64,000 nt of DNA from Amphibacillus cookii (GTDB taxonomy: Bacteria; Bacillota; Bacilli; Bacillales; Amphibacillaceae), in assembly GCF_016908375.1 (NCBI RefSeq), contig NZ_JAFBDS010000002.1, positions 372,001 to 436,000 on the forward strand. The letters are read 5' to 3'. Under the pieces are notes generated by a model. The model had not been told where the DNA came from and searched no databases. It was given only the letters and a program-made list of their open reading frames with translations. Positions 45,465 to 57,344 of the stretch are shown here, one piece after another (the first letter of the stretch is position 1; each line of letters opens with the position of its first letter). A program made the position numbers and the translations under genes.

Positions 45465-46094
45465 TTATTGTTTTACTGGAGATGGGTAGTCGACGCCATA
45501 TGTTTCAATGATGATATGATCGATTACTTGATCTTCATATGGCTTATCACTGTTATCTCGGTCTATATTTGCTATTTTATCAACCACGTCCATTCCTTCG
45601 GTTACTTTTCCAAAGGCGGCATATTGACCGTCTAAATAAGTAGAGGTCTCTTGAACAATGAAAAATTGCGAGCCAGCAGAGTTTGGTGATTGTGATCGAG
45701 CCATTGACACAATACCTCGCTCATGACTTAGACTATTTTTAAAGTTATTGTCAGTAAATTCACCTGGTATCGAATAGTCGGGTCCGCCTAAACCATTACC
45801 TTCTGGATCGCCTCCTTGAATTATAAATCCTGGTAAAACACGATGAAATATTAATCCATCATAAAAACCTCTCTCAATAAGAGAAATGAAATTGGCAACG
45901 GTGTTAGATGCTATTTCAGGATAAAGTTCCATAACGATTTCATCTTCATTTTCCATAGTGAGGGTTACGATTGGATTATTTTCAACCTCAGGGTAATGAA
46001 TATCTTCTTTCCTGTCATTATTGGTTTGGGGTTGCGCACATGCTGTAAGTAAGCTGAACAAAATCATTAATAGAATACATTTACCGATTCTCAT
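45465..46094 (-). CDS. Cyclophilin-type peptidyl-prolyl isomerase, lipoprotein
   Basis: A 209-residue protein. Signal MRIGKCILLMILFSLLTACA has the lipobox LTAC (Cys19), so it is anchored outside the membrane. The cyclophilin domain has FHRVLPGFIIQGGDPEGNG, with the catalytic Arg, and SQFFIVQETSTYLDG. It would speed proline isomerisation in exported proteins. It is longer than the cytosolic PpiB. It is a single gene on the minus strand. Confidence 0.9.
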   Translation of the reverse strand: MRIGKCILLMILFSLLTACAQPQTNNDRKEDIHYPEVENNPIVTLTMENEDEIVMELYPEIASNTVANFISLIERGFYDGLIFHRVLPGFIIQGGDPEGNGLGGPDYSIPGEFTDNNFKNSLSHERGIVSMARSQSPNSAGSQFFIVQETSTYLDGQYAAFGKVTEGMDVVDKIANIDRDNSDKPYEDQVIDHIIIETYGVDYPSPVKQ

Positions 46095-46230
46095 TATTTC
46101 AGTCCTCCATTGTTATCATTAAGCGTTAACATCATAACATGTTCCAGAATATTTTGGGATAGAGAACTGTTGAGCATCCAAGCCAAGTTTAGACTTAAAC
46201 GTATGAATAATATAGAAAGGAGGGGATAAA

Positions 46231-47028
46231 ATGGTTAAAATATTTATTGATCCCGGTCATGGTGGGAGTGATCCAGGTGCAGTTGCTAATGGATTATCAG
46301 AAAAAAACTTGACATTAGCGATTGGCCTAGCCTTAAGAGATTATATTTTAAAAAATTACCAAAACGTATCCGTCAGAATGTCGCGAACAAGTGATCAAAC
46401 TGTTTCTTTAAATAGTAGAACACAAATGGCAAATCAGTGGGAGCCAGACTTTTATTTATCGATTCATGTTAATGCTGGTGGTGGAAGCGGGTTTGAAAGC
46501 TATATTTGGAATGGTCAATTTTCGAATAAATCACGCACTCAACAAATAAGATCTACGATTCACCAAACCATTGTTAATACAAAAAATTGGCGAGATCGTG
46601 GTCAAAAAGAGGCAAACTTTCATGTGTTAAGAGAAACACGAATGACAGCAGTGTTAACAGAGAATGGTTTTATAGACCATCAAAGTGAGGCTAGGGCAAT
46701 GCGTGATGATAATTGGGTAGAAAACGTAGCCATTGCTCATGCACATGGAATTGAAAAAGCTTTTCAACTAAAACGTCAAAATAACGAATCAGCTGATGAC
46801 CTATTATATCGTGTCGTTGTGGGATCATTTAGAGAGGAGCAAAATGCCCGTTCAAGAGTAAATGCATTAAAAAAAACTAGCTATGAGGCCTATATTTTGC
46901 CGTATGACCAACAAGGACAGCGCTATTATCGTGTTATAGCAGGTGCATTTCACCAAAAGCAAAATGCCGAGAACCGACTTGATTCGCTAAAAAATGACGG
47001 TTTTGAGGGATTTTTAGTTGTAGTATAA
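46231..47028 (+). CDS. cwlC: N-acetylmuramoyl-L-alanine amidase with SPOR repeats (CwlC-like)
   Basis: 265 residues. The Amidase_3 domain (1-175) has the zinc-binding IDPGHGG and SIHVNAGG with the catalytic glutamate in LTENGFI. Two SPOR repeats follow (YRVVVGSFREEQNARSRVNAL and YRVIAGAFHQKQNAENRLDSL), which bind denuded peptidoglycan. There is no signal peptide, as in B. subtilis CwlC, a mother-cell lysis enzyme. AAAGGAGGGG precedes ATG. A sporulation sigma promoter is expected but was not certain by eye. Confidence 0.88.
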   Translation: MVKIFIDPGHGGSDPGAVANGLSEKNLTLAIGLALRDYILKNYQNVSVRMSRTSDQTVSLNSRTQMANQWEPDFYLSIHVNAGGGSGFESYIWNGQFSNKSRTQQIRSTIHQTIVNTKNWRDRGQKEANFHVLRETRMTAVLTENGFIDHQSEARAMRDDNWVENVAIAHAHGIEKAFQLKRQNNESADDLLYRVVVGSFREEQNARSRVNALKKTSYEAYILPYDQQGQRYYRVIAGAFHQKQNAENRLDSLKNDGFEGFLVVV

Positions 47029-47143
47029 TGTTTGAGTATGGCGAGTGCTGCGTTTACCCGGGAAATAATCATAATTATTCATTACATTTGTTACTTTCAT
47101 ACTGTGGAAGAGCAAAAACAACGGTTCAGTAGTTAATTATTAG

Positions 47144-47192
47144 AAAAACAAGCTATTTGCATGATTGCTTTCACTGCAAATAGCTTGTTTTT
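47144..47192 (-). terminator. Terminator of lexA
   Basis: A perfect 17-bp stem AAAAACAAGCTATTTGC / GCAAATAGCTTGTTTTT with a 15-nt loop. It is symmetrical and can also end the cwlC transcript. Confidence 0.9.
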
Positions 47193-47815
47193 CATTGCAT
47201 ATGACGGTACAAACCGATAACTTTACCTAATATCGATACACTATTATAGATTAAGGGCTCCAATGTTGCATTTTCGGGTTGTAGGCGGATACGATCCTTC
47301 TCTTTGAAAAAGCGCTTAACGGTGGCCTCATCATCTTCGGTCATTGCTACGACAATATCGCCGTTGTTAGCGGTTTGTTGTTGTTTAACAATAACCATAT
47401 CTCCATTTAAAATACCAGCTTCAATCATACTATCACCTTCAATGATAAGCACAAAAACATTATCATCTGAGTGAGTAATTGATGAAGGAAGAGGTATAAA
47501 TTCCTCGATATTTTCCACTGCAGTTATAGGAAGCCCAGCTGTCACTTTACCGATAACAGGTGCATAGGATACACCTTCTTTTGGGATATTTAATTCTTCA
47601 TCGACATGGATGACTTCTATAGCTCGAGGTTTAGTGGGGTCACGACGAATATACCCTTTTTTTTCTAAACGAGCCAAGTGACCATGCACAGTGGAGCTCG
47701 AGGCGAGCCCAACAGCCTCCCCAATTTCTCTAACAGATGGCGGATAACCTTTTAAAGTAACTTGCTCTTTTATGTAGTTTAAAATAGCTTCTTGACGCTT
47801 TGATAATGCGTGCAT
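47192..47815 (-). CDS. lexA: LexA repressor
   Basis: 207 residues from [12 protein letters not shown]. The winged HTH has [20 protein letters not shown]. The self-cleavage site is the Ala-Gly of VTAGLPI, and the Ser/Lys dyad is in GDSM and MVIVK. It represses the SOS genes, and cleavage stimulated by RecA relieves this. A frame to 47839 exists, but homologues begin at 47815; GGAGG lies 13 bp upstream of that ATG, a somewhat long spacing. Candidate boxes lie in the divergent region. Confidence 0.93.
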   Translation of the reverse strand: MHALSKRQEAILNYIKEQVTLKGYPPSVREIGEAVGLASSSTVHGHLARLEKKGYIRRDPTKPRAIEVIHVDEELNIPKEGVSYAPVIGKVTAGLPITAVENIEEFIPLPSSITHSDDNVFVLIIEGDSMIEAGILNGDMVIVKQQQTANNGDIVVAMTEDDEATVKRFFKEKDRIRLQPENATLEPLIYNSVSILGKVIGLYRHMQ

Positions 47816-48092
47816 AATGTTTAATAAACCTCCGATCATTTTTAACGTATCTTGGATAGAATAGTAAATTCCTTAATCAAATTGTAAGGTGGGTATACTT
47901 ATGACAGCTTCTCAATAATAGTGTAACGTTATATGCGACTAATTAGTCTTGATTATATAAAGGTGCATATTGTGAAAAGTTACACTTTTGAACCATTCAA
48001 GTGATGCTGTAAATAGTTAGATCATCTTCGAACAAGTTAAAAAAACCTATTACTATTCTTCTTGAATTTTTTATTATGAAAATATTATAACA

Positions 48093-48159
48093 CGAACATA
48101 TGTTATAGACAAACGTTAGTTCGATAAAACTTGACTTACCACGTTAATAAAAGTAATCT
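48093..48159 (+). promoter_or_regulatory. LexA boxes and promoter of yneB
   Basis: Two dyads fit the Bacillus LexA box CGAACnnnnGTTCG: CGAACATATGTTAT (48093-48106) and CAAACGTTAGTTCG (48110-48123), each with one or two mismatches, 17 bp apart. TTGACT (48131-48136) and TAATCT (48154-48159), 17 bp apart, follow directly. Binding just upstream of the -35 could serve both yneB and lexA. Confidence 0.7.
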
Positions 48160-48161
48160 AA

Positions 48162-48875
<714 letters not shown>

Positions 48876-48911
48876 AGTCAATATTTAAATTGTAAATTAA
48901 GGAGAATTAAG

Positions 48912-49145
48912 ATGTTATCCAAAGATAAACTCGATCGTATCAATAACTTAGCTAAAAAATCAAAGCATGATGGTTTAACTGAAAAAGAAAAGCGGGAACA
49001 ACAAAAATTAAGAGAAGAATATTTGAGCAACGTACGCAAATCTTTCACAAATCAATTTAAAAGCATGAAAATTGTAGATCCTAATGGAGATGATGTTACA
49101 CCAGAAAAAGTTAAGAACTTACGCAGGGAAAATAAAGATAATTGA
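48912..49145 (+). CDS. ynzC: YnzC family protein (DUF896)
   Basis: 77 residues, helical and charged, with the family core LDRINNLAKKSKHDGLTEKE and LREEYLSNVRKSF. It follows yneB by 36 bp with AAGGAG and belongs to the SOS-linked operon. Its biochemical role is unknown. Confidence 0.92.
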   Translation: MLSKDKLDRINNLAKKSKHDGLTEKEKREQQKLREEYLSNVRKSFTNQFKSMKIVDPNGDDVTPEKVKNLRRENKDN

Positions 49146-49149
49146 AAAA

Positions 49150-49206
49150 ACGTACAATTTTTGCTTGTTTATTATCCTATTTCATTATAGGATAATAATT
49201 GTACGT
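49150..49206 (+). repeat. Long hairpin between ynzC and tkt
   Basis: The outer arms ACGTACAATT (49150-49159) / AATTGTACGT (49197-49206) enclose TTATTATCCTAT (49169-49180) / ATAGGATAATAA (49187-49198), with an unpaired bulge on the left. There is no T-run, so it may be a processing or regulatory stem before tkt. Confidence 0.6.
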
Positions 49207-49247
49207 ACATATTCTTGCATCTAAAATAGAAAGGGGATTTATAAAAA

Positions 49248-51245
49248 ATGACAAATAACGTGCAACAAACATCAATAAACGCGATTCGAACATTGTCAAT
49301 TGATGCCATTCAGAAGGCGAATTCAGGTCACCCAGGTCTACCGATGGGTGCGGCACCAATGGCATATACATTATGGACTGAATTTATGGAGCAAAATCCA
49401 AACCATTCAAGTTGGGTGAATCGAGATCGATTTGTTTTATCTGCTGGACATGGCTCCATGTTACTATACGCTTTACTACATTTGGCTGGTTACAATGTTT
49501 CAATTGAGGATTTAAAGAATTTTAGACAATTTGGCTCACATACGCCAGGACATCCAGAAGTCACTGACACAGACGGTGTAGAAGCAACAACCGGACCACT
49601 TGGACAAGGTATTGCTATGACAGTTGGAATGGCAATGGCCGAGGCACATTTAGCTGCAAAATATAACCGTGATCATTTTAATGTAGTTGATCATTACAGT
49701 TATGCGCTAGTCAGTGATGGTGACCTTATGGAAGGTATTTCTCATGAAGCTGCTTCTTTAGCTGGCCATTTAGGATTGGGCAAGCTTATTGCGCTTTACG
49801 ATTCTAATGATATTTCTTTAGATGGAGAATTAGGAAAATCTTTCTCTGAATCAGTAGAGAAGCGCTTTGAGTCATACGGCTGGCAAGTCTTGCACGTAGC
49901 AGATGGAAATGATACGGCTGAGATTGCTAATGCGCTTGAAAAAGCGAAAGCGAATACAACGCAACCGACACTAATTGAAGTGAAAACGGTGATTGGGTTT
50001 GGATCACCAAACAAGGCAGGGTCTAATGCATCACACGGTGCGCCTCTTGGAGAAGATGAAGTCACTTTAACTAAGCAAGCGTATAACTGGGACCATGAAC
50101 CATTTGCTGTTCCTGAAGAGGTTTATGCAGATTTTAAAGAAAAGGTTGCAAAACGTGGACAAGTGGCTGAGGATGAATGGAACCAAATGTTTGCTCAATA
50201 TAAAACAACATATCCAGAGCTTGCAAACGAATTTGAAATAGCTATGAAAGGCGAATTACCTGAAGGTTGGGATGCTGATTTACCTGCTTTCACTCCTGGT
50301 GAGGACACCCTTGCCACTCGGGCATCTTCTGGTAAAGTGGTTAACGCACTATCTCAATCAGTGCCAAGCTTATTTGGAGGTAGCGCCGATCTTGCCGGTT
50401 CTAATAACACCCGAATGAATGAAGAAGAAGACTTTGATAAAACCAATTATGCAGGTCGTAACATTTGGTTTGGCGTACGAGAATTTGCTATGGCTGCTGC
50501 ACTTAATGGTATGGCGCTTCATGGTGGATTAAAAGTATATGGTGGTACATTCTTCGTGTTTAGTGATTACCTACGTCCAGCTGTACGATTATCGGCGATT
50601 CAAAAGTTACCTGTGACCTATGTACTGACACATGATTCAATTGCTGTGGGTGAGGATGGCCCTACCCACGAGCCTGTTGAACAGCTTGCCGCATTCCGAG
50701 CTATGCCAGGCATCTCAGTTATGCGTCCAGCTGATGGAAACGAAGTACAAGCAGCATGGCGTTTAGCTATGCAATCAGTCGATACACCAACATTACTAGT
50801 ATTAACTAGACAAGGTCTACCAACGTTAAAAGGTACAAATTATGAAGGTGTACAAAAAGGTGGTTATATTGTTAGTCCATCAACAAAAGCAGAGGCTGAC
50901 GGTATTTTAGTCGCTGCTGGTTCAGAAGTGCAATTGGCTGTCAAAGCACAAGCTACTTTAAGAGAAAAAGGTTATGATGTTAGTGTAGTAAGTATGCCAT
51001 CATGGGATCGATTTGAGCAACAAGATCAAGCATATAAAGATTCTATCTTGCCAAAATCAGTTACTAAGCGTTTGGCAATTGAAATGGGTGCGTCTTTAGG
51101 ATGGGATCGCTATGTAGGGGTAGAAGGCGACATTCTAGCAATTGACCGCTTTGGAGCTTCTGGAGAAGGAAAACGTGTTATGCAAGAATACGGTTTTACA
51201 GTTGATAACGTTGTTGAACGCTTCACAGCTATTGGTGAAAAATAA
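49248..51245 (+). CDS. tkt: Transketolase
   Basis: 665 residues, the usual length. The thiamine diphosphate domain has [22 protein letters not shown] and the GDG...N motif ([32 protein letters not shown]). The pyrimidine domain has [21 protein letters not shown] and [18 protein letters not shown]. It links the pentose phosphate pathway with glycolysis in the cytoplasm. Its position after ynzC is as in B. subtilis. Confidence 0.96.
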   Translation: MTNNVQQTSINAIRTLSIDAIQKANSGHPGLPMGAAPMAYTLWTEFMEQNPNHSSWVNRDRFVLSAGHGSMLLYALLHLAGYNVSIEDLKNFRQFGSHTPGHPEVTDTDGVEATTGPLGQGIAMTVGMAMAEAHLAAKYNRDHFNVVDHYSYALVSDGDLMEGISHEAASLAGHLGLGKLIALYDSNDISLDGELGKSFSESVEKRFESYGWQVLHVADGNDTAEIANALEKAKANTTQPTLIEVKTVIGFGSPNKAGSNASHGAPLGEDEVTLTKQAYNWDHEPFAVPEEVYADFKEKVAKRGQVAEDEWNQMFAQYKTTYPELANEFEIAMKGELPEGWDADLPAFTPGEDTLATRASSGKVVNALSQSVPSLFGGSADLAGSNNTRMNEEEDFDKTNYAGRNIWFGVREFAMAAALNGMALHGGLKVYGGTFFVFSDYLRPAVRLSAIQKLPVTYVLTHDSIAVGEDGPTHEPVEQLAAFRAMPGISVMRPADGNEVQAAWRLAMQSVDTPTLLVLTRQGLPTLKGTNYEGVQKGGYIVSPSTKAEADGILVAAGSEVQLAVKAQATLREKGYDVSVVSMPSWDRFEQQDQAYKDSILPKSVTKRLAIEMGASLGWDRYVGVEGDILAIDRFGASGEGKRVMQEYGFTVDNVVERFTAIGEK

Positions 51246-51251
51246 GGTTGA

Positions 51252-51290
51252 AAAAGAAAATCCACATTAATTGGGTGGATTTTCTTTTTG
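51252..51290 (+). terminator. Terminator after tkt
   Basis: AAAAGAAAATCCAC / GTGGATTTTCTTTT with a 9-nt loop and a closing T-run. Confidence 0.9.
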
Positions 51291-51381
51291 TCTTTTTAGG
51301 AAAAAATAATAAATAGTGAAGGAATCAATATTCCTGACAGTAATTATAAGAAAAAGCGCAATTTAAATGTATTGATTAACA

Positions 51382-51633
51382 CGTTTTATCACAGATAACC
51401 CTCCGTAAACCCTCCCCCTCAGAATAGAGAATTGAGCAAATCGATTGAGGTGGGTGATAACGGACGCTCATGTTCTGTTCATTCAGCGAACCATCAGTGG
51501 ATGGGGAAGATCGTAGACTAAAACCGCCACATCTTTAAGAAGGATTACAGACTAAGATCGCCACCTCCTGTGGCAACGTCTGCATGACCTACGTCTTGTA
51601 GCCCCCCGCCCATTGATTGAAGTTTCGCTTTAT
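51382..51633 (+). repeat. Dispersed repeat R1, long form with structured insert
   Basis: Ends match the short form at 44091 (ACGTTTTATCACAGATAACC and TTGAAGTTTCGCTTTAT). The middle has an insert with two hairpins: GCCAC-CTCCT-GTGGC within AGACT...GTCT (51549-51581), and CTACGTCTTGTAG. No gene lies in 51246-51764. Confidence 0.75.
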
Positions 51634-51764
51634 TGAATTTACCCCTACAAGCAACACCATCTTTTAATTGATTTGAATTCGACAAAACTCGTACTTCTTT
51701 ATTTCAGTGATTGACAGTTTTTTATCCCTTAAGTACATATAATTATGAAAAAGGGGGTTGTCCA

Positions 51765-52193
51765 TTGAATCGTTATTATATCTTTTTTTTAAAAGCTGAA
51801 GTTTATCACCACTATTTTTATAAAGCAGCTTTACTAAATCGTTTTTTTCATAAGTATATGAGTCAACCAGATCGCTCAGATTTAGAAAAACAGTTTTTTT
51901 ATATTACCAGACCGATTCCAACAAAAGATAATATTCAAACACAACAGATAGAAATAACGAACAATCGAATGATGACGATTTTTTCGAGTGCACAATGTAT
52001 ATTAGATCATCCCTTGCTCTATGATTTAGAAGATCAGAATCATCATTGCTTTATTGTTGATCATACCTATCAGCATTTTGGTTGGTTATCACCCTTACAT
52101 AAGATGAGCTCTCCAATATATAAGGTTGAGTCAATTGATACACTTACACACCCACTTAATCAGCTAGAACTGATTAAATCATATTGTACATAG
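51765..52193 (+). CDS. sirA: SirA, sporulation inhibitor of DNA replication
   Basis: About 142 residues from TTG at 51765, which is 7 bp after AAGGGGG. RYYIFFLKAEVYHHYFYKAA and the YITRPIP and FGWLSPL segments line up with B. subtilis SirA (YneE), which binds DnaA domain I to block replication in sporulating cells. Its place between tkt and yneF is as in B. subtilis. It is strong evidence for a sporulating host. Confidence 0.85.
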   Translation: MNRYYIFFLKAEVYHHYFYKAALLNRFFHKYMSQPDRSDLEKQFFYITRPIPTKDNIQTQQIEITNNRMMTIFSSAQCILDHPLLYDLEDQNHHCFIVDHTYQHFGWLSPLHKMSSPIYKVESIDTLTHPLNQLELIKSYCT

Positions 52194-52344
52194 TATTCGT
52201 CTATTATTTCGTCAACATACTGAAATAAATATGTTAGCCATCCTCTTTCAAACGCGATCATTACCAGTTTGCTCACTGCTATTGTAATATAGTTGAATGT
52301 TTAATATACTATATGAGAGATGTTTTTAAGGAGGAAGAGAGTTT

Positions 52345-52569
52345 ATGGCTACAGGTTGGGTAATACTTATTGTCATCATTGCACTATTAGCTGGTGTAGC
52401 ACTAGGATTTTTCATCGCTAGAAAGTACATGATGAATTATTTGAAAAAGAATCCACCAATTAATGAACAAATGTTACGGACTTTAATGATGCAAATGGGG
52501 CAAAAGCCATCGCAGAAAAAAATTAATCAAATGATGCGTGCAATGAACAACCAAAATCAAGAAAAATAA
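52345..52569 (+). CDS. yneF: YneF family (UPF0154) membrane protein
   Basis: 74 residues with one N-terminal membrane helix ([21 protein letters not shown]), then the conserved [31 protein letters not shown] stretch. The tail is rich in Met and Gln. It is found at the same place in B. subtilis. Function is unknown. Confidence 0.93.
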   Translation: MATGWVILIVIIALLAGVALGFFIARKYMMNYLKKNPPINEQMLRTLMMQMGQKPSQKKINQMMRAMNNQNQEK

Positions 52570-52728
52570 AGCAATTTTATAGGCCTTGATATATACATTG
52601 CAACAAATAAATCTCTTGTACGACTTACGTGCTGGAGGTTTATTTTTTTAGAAAAGCATTAGAAAACTTCACATTCGCTTGTCGTTCGGTGAGTATTTCA
52701 CCTTAATAATATCCTTAGTACGCTAGAA

Positions 52729-53009
52729 TTTCATCACAGATAACCGTTCGTAAAAACCCCCTCAAAATAGAAAGCAGAGCAAATCGATTTAGGTAGGTGA
52801 TAACGGACGCTCATGTTCGGATTCACTCAACGAACAACCAATGTACGGGTAAGACCGTAGACTAAATCCGCCACATCTTTAAGAAGGATTACAGACTAAG
52901 ATCGCCACCTCCTGTGGCAACGTCTGCATAACCTACATCCTTGTAGGCCCACGTCTGCATGACCTACGTCCTGTAGCCCTCCGCCCACTGATTGAAGTTT
53001 TGCTTTATG
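52729..53009 (+). repeat. Dispersed repeat R1, long form, with duplicated hairpin
   Basis: About 75-80 percent like the copy at 51382 by eye. It has the same ends and the same GCCAC/GTGGC hairpin, and its second hairpin is present twice (CCTACATCCTTGTAGG at 52932 and CCTACGTCCTGTAG at 52963). The rest of 52570-53240 is AT-rich promoter DNA. Confidence 0.75.
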
Positions 53010-53240
53010 TCATCACTTCTAACTTCTTTGCTAACTTTTTTAATGTGCAACAAAAACCTGAATAAGATAACCTATTTTTCTCTTTTAGTTTACATAACAT
53101 TGATATTAATTGATAATTTTGAAACAATTCGTAAGTAATCTGTAAAATTTATCACATATTTAACGAATTTAGTACATATAATGGTTCTAGATATGTTATT
53201 ATTGTAAAGTAATGGTAGTCTATCTTGAATGGAGAGGAGC

Positions 53241-54395
53241 ATGTTTGTGTATTCTCAACGAAAAATAGAATATTATCATGTTAAACAAGATCAAGTTCGT
53301 TTTTCGCTTAACACAACACCAATCCGCTTCAATATGGCAAATTTACCAGAAGAAATCGTCGATTGGATAGAGCATCATGGTTTTGATTTTATTGGTTTCT
53401 GTAATAGAAAAGGAAAAATATTATATACCTCTACTTCGATAGAGAAAATATTGGGTTATCAAAGAGAAGATATAATTGGAAATTTTGCTTTGCGATATAT
53501 CCCGAAGCGCTCCCGCCAAGCTTTTGTAGAAACATTTTTATTTGATACACCTTATAGACAACGTTTTACTATCCAACTCAAAAGTACCACTGGAAAATAT
53601 GTTTGGGCTGATATCGTTATTAAAGCCATTTTTATTCAAGATACGAAAAATACGGTCTATATCATTCTAATTAAAAATATTAGTGATAAAAAAGAAGCAG
53701 AAGAGATGTTGATAAGATCAGAAAAAATGTCAGTTGCAGGTCAACTAGCAGCAGGCGTTGTTCATGAAATAAGAAATCCCCTAACATCGTTAAAAGGGTT
53801 TATTGATTTATTGCAAGCTGGCATTGATCGGGAGCAAGAATATTATAAAATAATGATAGATGAAATTGACAAAATTGAAACCATATCTGCAGAATTATTG
53901 TTTATATCAAAACCACTTACACACAACCAAAAATACCAATGGCTAAAACCGATGATTAAGGATGTCATTGTTTTACTGAATACTCAGGCGAAAAATTATG
54001 ATATTCAATTAGAACTTATATGTCCAGATGATTTCGTGGTTTATGTTGATCGATCACAAATGAAGCAAGTATTCATTAATTTAATTAAAAATGCCATAGA
54101 AGCAATGTCGAATCCTGGTAAAGTTGTAACTAAAGTAGAAATCAGAAAAGGTTTGTGCGTTATCTCAGTTATTGATGAAGGTCCTGGTATCCCTCCACAT
54201 CTTATACATAAGGTTAAAGAACCGTTTTTTACTACCAAAAAAGATGGCACTGGTCTAGGGTTGATGATAACCACCCGTATTATTGAAAACCATAACGGGC
54301 TTTTTGAAATTATTACAAATCATGATAAAGGAACGACTTTTGAAGTGCATTTACCATTCTATAAGCCTGAACATATCAATGAAAATAAAGAGTGA
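53241..54395 (+). CDS. Orphan PAS sensor histidine kinase (sporulation kinase-like)
   Basis: About 384 residues with no membrane segment. A PAS domain (residues 30-145; GFDFIGFCNRKGKILYTSTS, LGYQREDIIGN) leads to the HisKA phosphoacceptor His near 175 (VVHEIRNPLTSLKGF). The ATPase domain has the N box NLIKNAIEAM, G1 DEGPGIP and G2 GTGLGL. No response regulator is adjacent, which fits the KinA/KinE type kinases that feed Spo0F. ATG 53241 or GTG 53247 could be the start; the latter has better spacing to AGGAG. Confidence 0.85.
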   Translation: MFVYSQRKIEYYHVKQDQVRFSLNTTPIRFNMANLPEEIVDWIEHHGFDFIGFCNRKGKILYTSTSIEKILGYQREDIIGNFALRYIPKRSRQAFVETFLFDTPYRQRFTIQLKSTTGKYVWADIVIKAIFIQDTKNTVYIILIKNISDKKEAEEMLIRSEKMSVAGQLAAGVVHEIRNPLTSLKGFIDLLQAGIDREQEYYKIMIDEIDKIETISAELLFISKPLTHNQKYQWLKPMIKDVIVLLNTQAKNYDIQLELICPDDFVVYVDRSQMKQVFINLIKNAIEAMSNPGKVVTKVEIRKGLCVISVIDEGPGIPPHLIHKVKEPFFTTKKDGTGLGLMITTRIIENHNGLFEIITNHDKGTTFEVHLPFYKPEHINENKE

Positions 54396-54563
54396 ATGGA
54401 AAAACAGTCTATACTTAACTTGTATTGGCTGTTTTTGCATTTAGTGTCGAAAGATTTTACTTATTTGCAGTTATACATTAAAATAGTAAGGTACATAACC
54501 GTGTCGATCCTTAATCGTTCGTATTTAGGAAGTGTTATGAGATTTAGTTAGGGGGTATCAAGT

Positions 54564-57260
54564 ATGGCTATTAATACAAAAAAAACATTTGAACTGAATG
54601 GTCAGAAGTATAACTACTACCAATTAAAAGCTTTAGAAGAAGCGGGAAAAGGAAAGATTGCGCGTTTACCTTTTTCGATCCGGGTTTTATTGGAATCATT
54701 ATTACGACAGTTTGATGGTCATGTGATTAAAGATGAACATATTGAAGGTTTGGTAAACTGGGGTAAGGTTGATAAGACGGATGTCCCCTTTAAGCCCTCC
54801 CGTGTCATACTACAAGATTTCACAGGTGTTCCTGCGGTTGTTGATTTGGCTTCTTTAAGAAAGGCAATGGTTGACCTAGGTGGAAAAGCAGATCAAATTA
54901 ATCCTGAGGTCCCTGTTGATCTGGTAATTGATCACTCTGTCCAAGTAGATGAGTTCGGATCAAATACCGCTTTGCTTGCTAATATGGAGTTGGAGTTTGA
55001 ACGGAATGCAGAACGTTATCAATTTTTAAACTGGGCACAAAAAGTATTTGATAACTATCGAGCTGTACCGCCGGCAACGGGCATCGTTCACCAAGTTAAC
55101 TTGGAGTATATTGCGAACGTTGTCCATAAGTATGAAAATGAAGATGGAAGCTTCGATGCTTTCCCAGACACACTTGTAGGAACCGATTCTCATACAACAA
55201 TGATTAATGGTTTAGGTGTACTCGGCTGGGGTGTAGGAGGTATTGAGGCAGAAGCTGGTATGTTAGGACAACCTTCTTATTTCCCTGCCCCAGATGTTAT
55301 TGGTGTTAAATTTACTGGCAATATGCCAAATGGAATAACTGCCACCGATCTTGCCTTGAAAGTTACTCAAGTGTTACGTGAGAAAAAAGTAGTTGGGAAA
55401 TTTGTTGAGTATTTTGGTCCAGGTCTAAAAGAAATGCCATTAGCTGATCGAGCTACGATTTCAAATATGGCTCCTGAATACGGTGCAACTTGTGGTTTCT
55501 TTCCAGTTGATGCTGAAGCACTTAATTACTTGCATTTAACAGGTCGAAGTGAAGAGCAAATTGCTTTAGTTGAAAAATATTGTAAAGAAAATAATTTATG
55601 GTATGATTCTTCTCAACCGGATCCAGAGTTCACTGATCTTGTTGAAATTAATCTTTCGGAGTTGGAGCCAAGCTTGTCAGGACCTAAGCGACCTCAAGAT
55701 TTAATTTTATTATCTGATATGAAAAAATCATTCAATGAGGCGGTTACGGCACCTGCAGGTAATCAGGGATTTGGATTAGATGAGTCAGAATTTAGTAAAC
55801 AAGCAACTGTTAAACATGCAAATGGAGAAGAATCAACGATGAAGACAGGTTCTTTAGCCATTGCTGCTATTACATCATGCACTAATACGTCAAATCCATA
55901 TGTTATGTTGGGTTCTGGTTTATTGGCAAAGAATGCAGTTGAAAAGGGACTGACAGTTCCTGAGTATGTGAAAACATCGTTGGCACCTGGTTCAAAAGTG
56001 GTTACTCGATATTTGGAAGATGCTGGTTTAATGCCTTATCTTGAAAAACTAGGCTTTAACTTAGTAGGGTATGGTTGTACGACGTGTATCGGTAATTCTG
56101 GTCCGCTCGAAACAGCTGTGGAAGAAGCAATTATTGAACATGATCTAACGGTCTCTTCAGTTCTATCGGGAAACCGTAACTTTGAGGGTCGTATTCATCC
56201 ACTTGTTAAGGCTAACTACCTTGCATCACCGCCATTAGTCGTTGCCTATGCTTTAGCTGGTACAGTAGATATTGATATTCAAGATGAACCGTTAGGTTTT
56301 GATGAACAAGGGCAGCCGGTCTACTTTAAGGATATTTGGCCTTCTTTGGATGAAATTCGTGATGAGGTTAGTAGAGTTGTCACACCTGAGATTTTTAAGA
56401 AAGAGTATGAAAACATCTTCAACTCAAATGAAAAATGGAATGCAATTGAAACAACAGATCAACCTTTGTATGCATGGAATGAAAAATCAACATACATTCA
56501 AAATCCACCATTTTTTGAAAATCTATCAAAAGATCCAAAATCAGTTGAACCGTTATCTGATTTGCGTATTATTGGCAAATTTGGCGATTCAGTGACAACC
56601 GATCATATTTCTCCCGCTGGCGCTATTGCGAAGGATATGCCAGCAGGAAAATATCTGCAGGATCATGGTGTTTCACCGCGCAATTTTAATTCTTATGGTT
56701 CTCGTCGTGGAAACCATGAGGTAATGATGCGTGGGACGTTTGCTAATATTCGCATAAAAAATGTGTTAGCACCTGGAACAGAAGGCGGATTTACAACGTA
56801 TTGGCCAACTGAAGAGGTGATGTCAATATATGATGCTGCGATGAAGTACCAAGAACACGGGACAGGATTAGTTGTCCTTGCAGGTAATGATTACGGTATG
56901 GGTAGTTCTCGTGACTGGGCTGCTAAAGGTACTAACTTATTGGGTATTAAGACGGTTATTGCTCAAAGTTATGAACGGATTCACCGTAGTAACCTTGTTA
57001 TGATGGGTGTACTTCCACTTCAGTTCTTAGAGGGAGAAAGTGCAGATACCCTTGGTCTTACAGGACGGGAAACGATAGCTGTTGATATTGATCAATCGGT
57101 ACAACCTAATCAAGAAGTCAAAGTTACTGCTACTACTGAAGCTGGCGAGATTATTGCGTTTGAAGCCATCGCTCGATTTGATAGTGAAGTTGAAATTGAT
57201 TATTATCGACATGGTGGTATACTACCAATGGTATTGCGTCATAAATTAGAAAACGTGTAA
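54564..57260 (+). CDS. acnA: Aconitate hydratase
   Basis: 898 residues, full length for the AcnA/CitB type. The 4Fe-4S ligands are in SCTNTSNP and [12 protein letters not shown]. Active-site blocks include [29 protein letters not shown] and [13 protein letters not shown] in the swivel domain. It converts citrate to isocitrate, and in Bacillus the apo form also binds RNA. The position is as in B. subtilis citB. Confidence 0.96.
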   Translation: MAINTKKTFELNGQKYNYYQLKALEEAGKGKIARLPFSIRVLLESLLRQFDGHVIKDEHIEGLVNWGKVDKTDVPFKPSRVILQDFTGVPAVVDLASLRKAMVDLGGKADQINPEVPVDLVIDHSVQVDEFGSNTALLANMELEFERNAERYQFLNWAQKVFDNYRAVPPATGIVHQVNLEYIANVVHKYENEDGSFDAFPDTLVGTDSHTTMINGLGVLGWGVGGIEAEAGMLGQPSYFPAPDVIGVKFTGNMPNGITATDLALKVTQVLREKKVVGKFVEYFGPGLKEMPLADRATISNMAPEYGATCGFFPVDAEALNYLHLTGRSEEQIALVEKYCKENNLWYDSSQPDPEFTDLVEINLSELEPSLSGPKRPQDLILLSDMKKSFNEAVTAPAGNQGFGLDESEFSKQATVKHANGEESTMKTGSLAIAAITSCTNTSNPYVMLGSGLLAKNAVEKGLTVPEYVKTSLAPGSKVVTRYLEDAGLMPYLEKLGFNLVGYGCTTCIGNSGPLETAVEEAIIEHDLTVSSVLSGNRNFEGRIHPLVKANYLASPPLVVAYALAGTVDIDIQDEPLGFDEQGQPVYFKDIWPSLDEIRDEVSRVVTPEIFKKEYENIFNSNEKWNAIETTDQPLYAWNEKSTYIQNPPFFENLSKDPKSVEPLSDLRIIGKFGDSVTTDHISPAGAIAKDMPAGKYLQDHGVSPRNFNSYGSRRGNHEVMMRGTFANIRIKNVLAPGTEGGFTTYWPTEEVMSIYDAAMKYQEHGTGLVVLAGNDYGMGSSRDWAAKGTNLLGIKTVIAQSYERIHRSNLVMMGVLPLQFLEGESADTLGLTGRETIAVDIDQSVQPNQEVKVTATTEAGEIIAFEAIARFDSEVEIDYYRHGGILPMVLRHKLENV

Positions 57261-57278
57261 ACTACTTGCTGGTAAAAT

Positions 57279-57316
57279 GCCGTCCCGAAAGCTTAGCTTT
57301 CGAGGGTGGCTTTTTA
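57279..57316 (+). terminator. Terminator after acnA
   Basis: GCCGTCCCGAAAGCT / AGCTTTCGAGGGTGGC with a one-base bulge, then TTTTT. Confidence 0.85.
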
Positions 57317-57344
57317 CTTGGTTCTTTAATGCTGTAAGCTATCA

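Noticed and set aside
46190-46230. Sigma-K type promoter for cwlC
   Set aside because: CGTATGAATAATATAG only loosely resembles the -10 consensus, and no convincing -35 element was seen.
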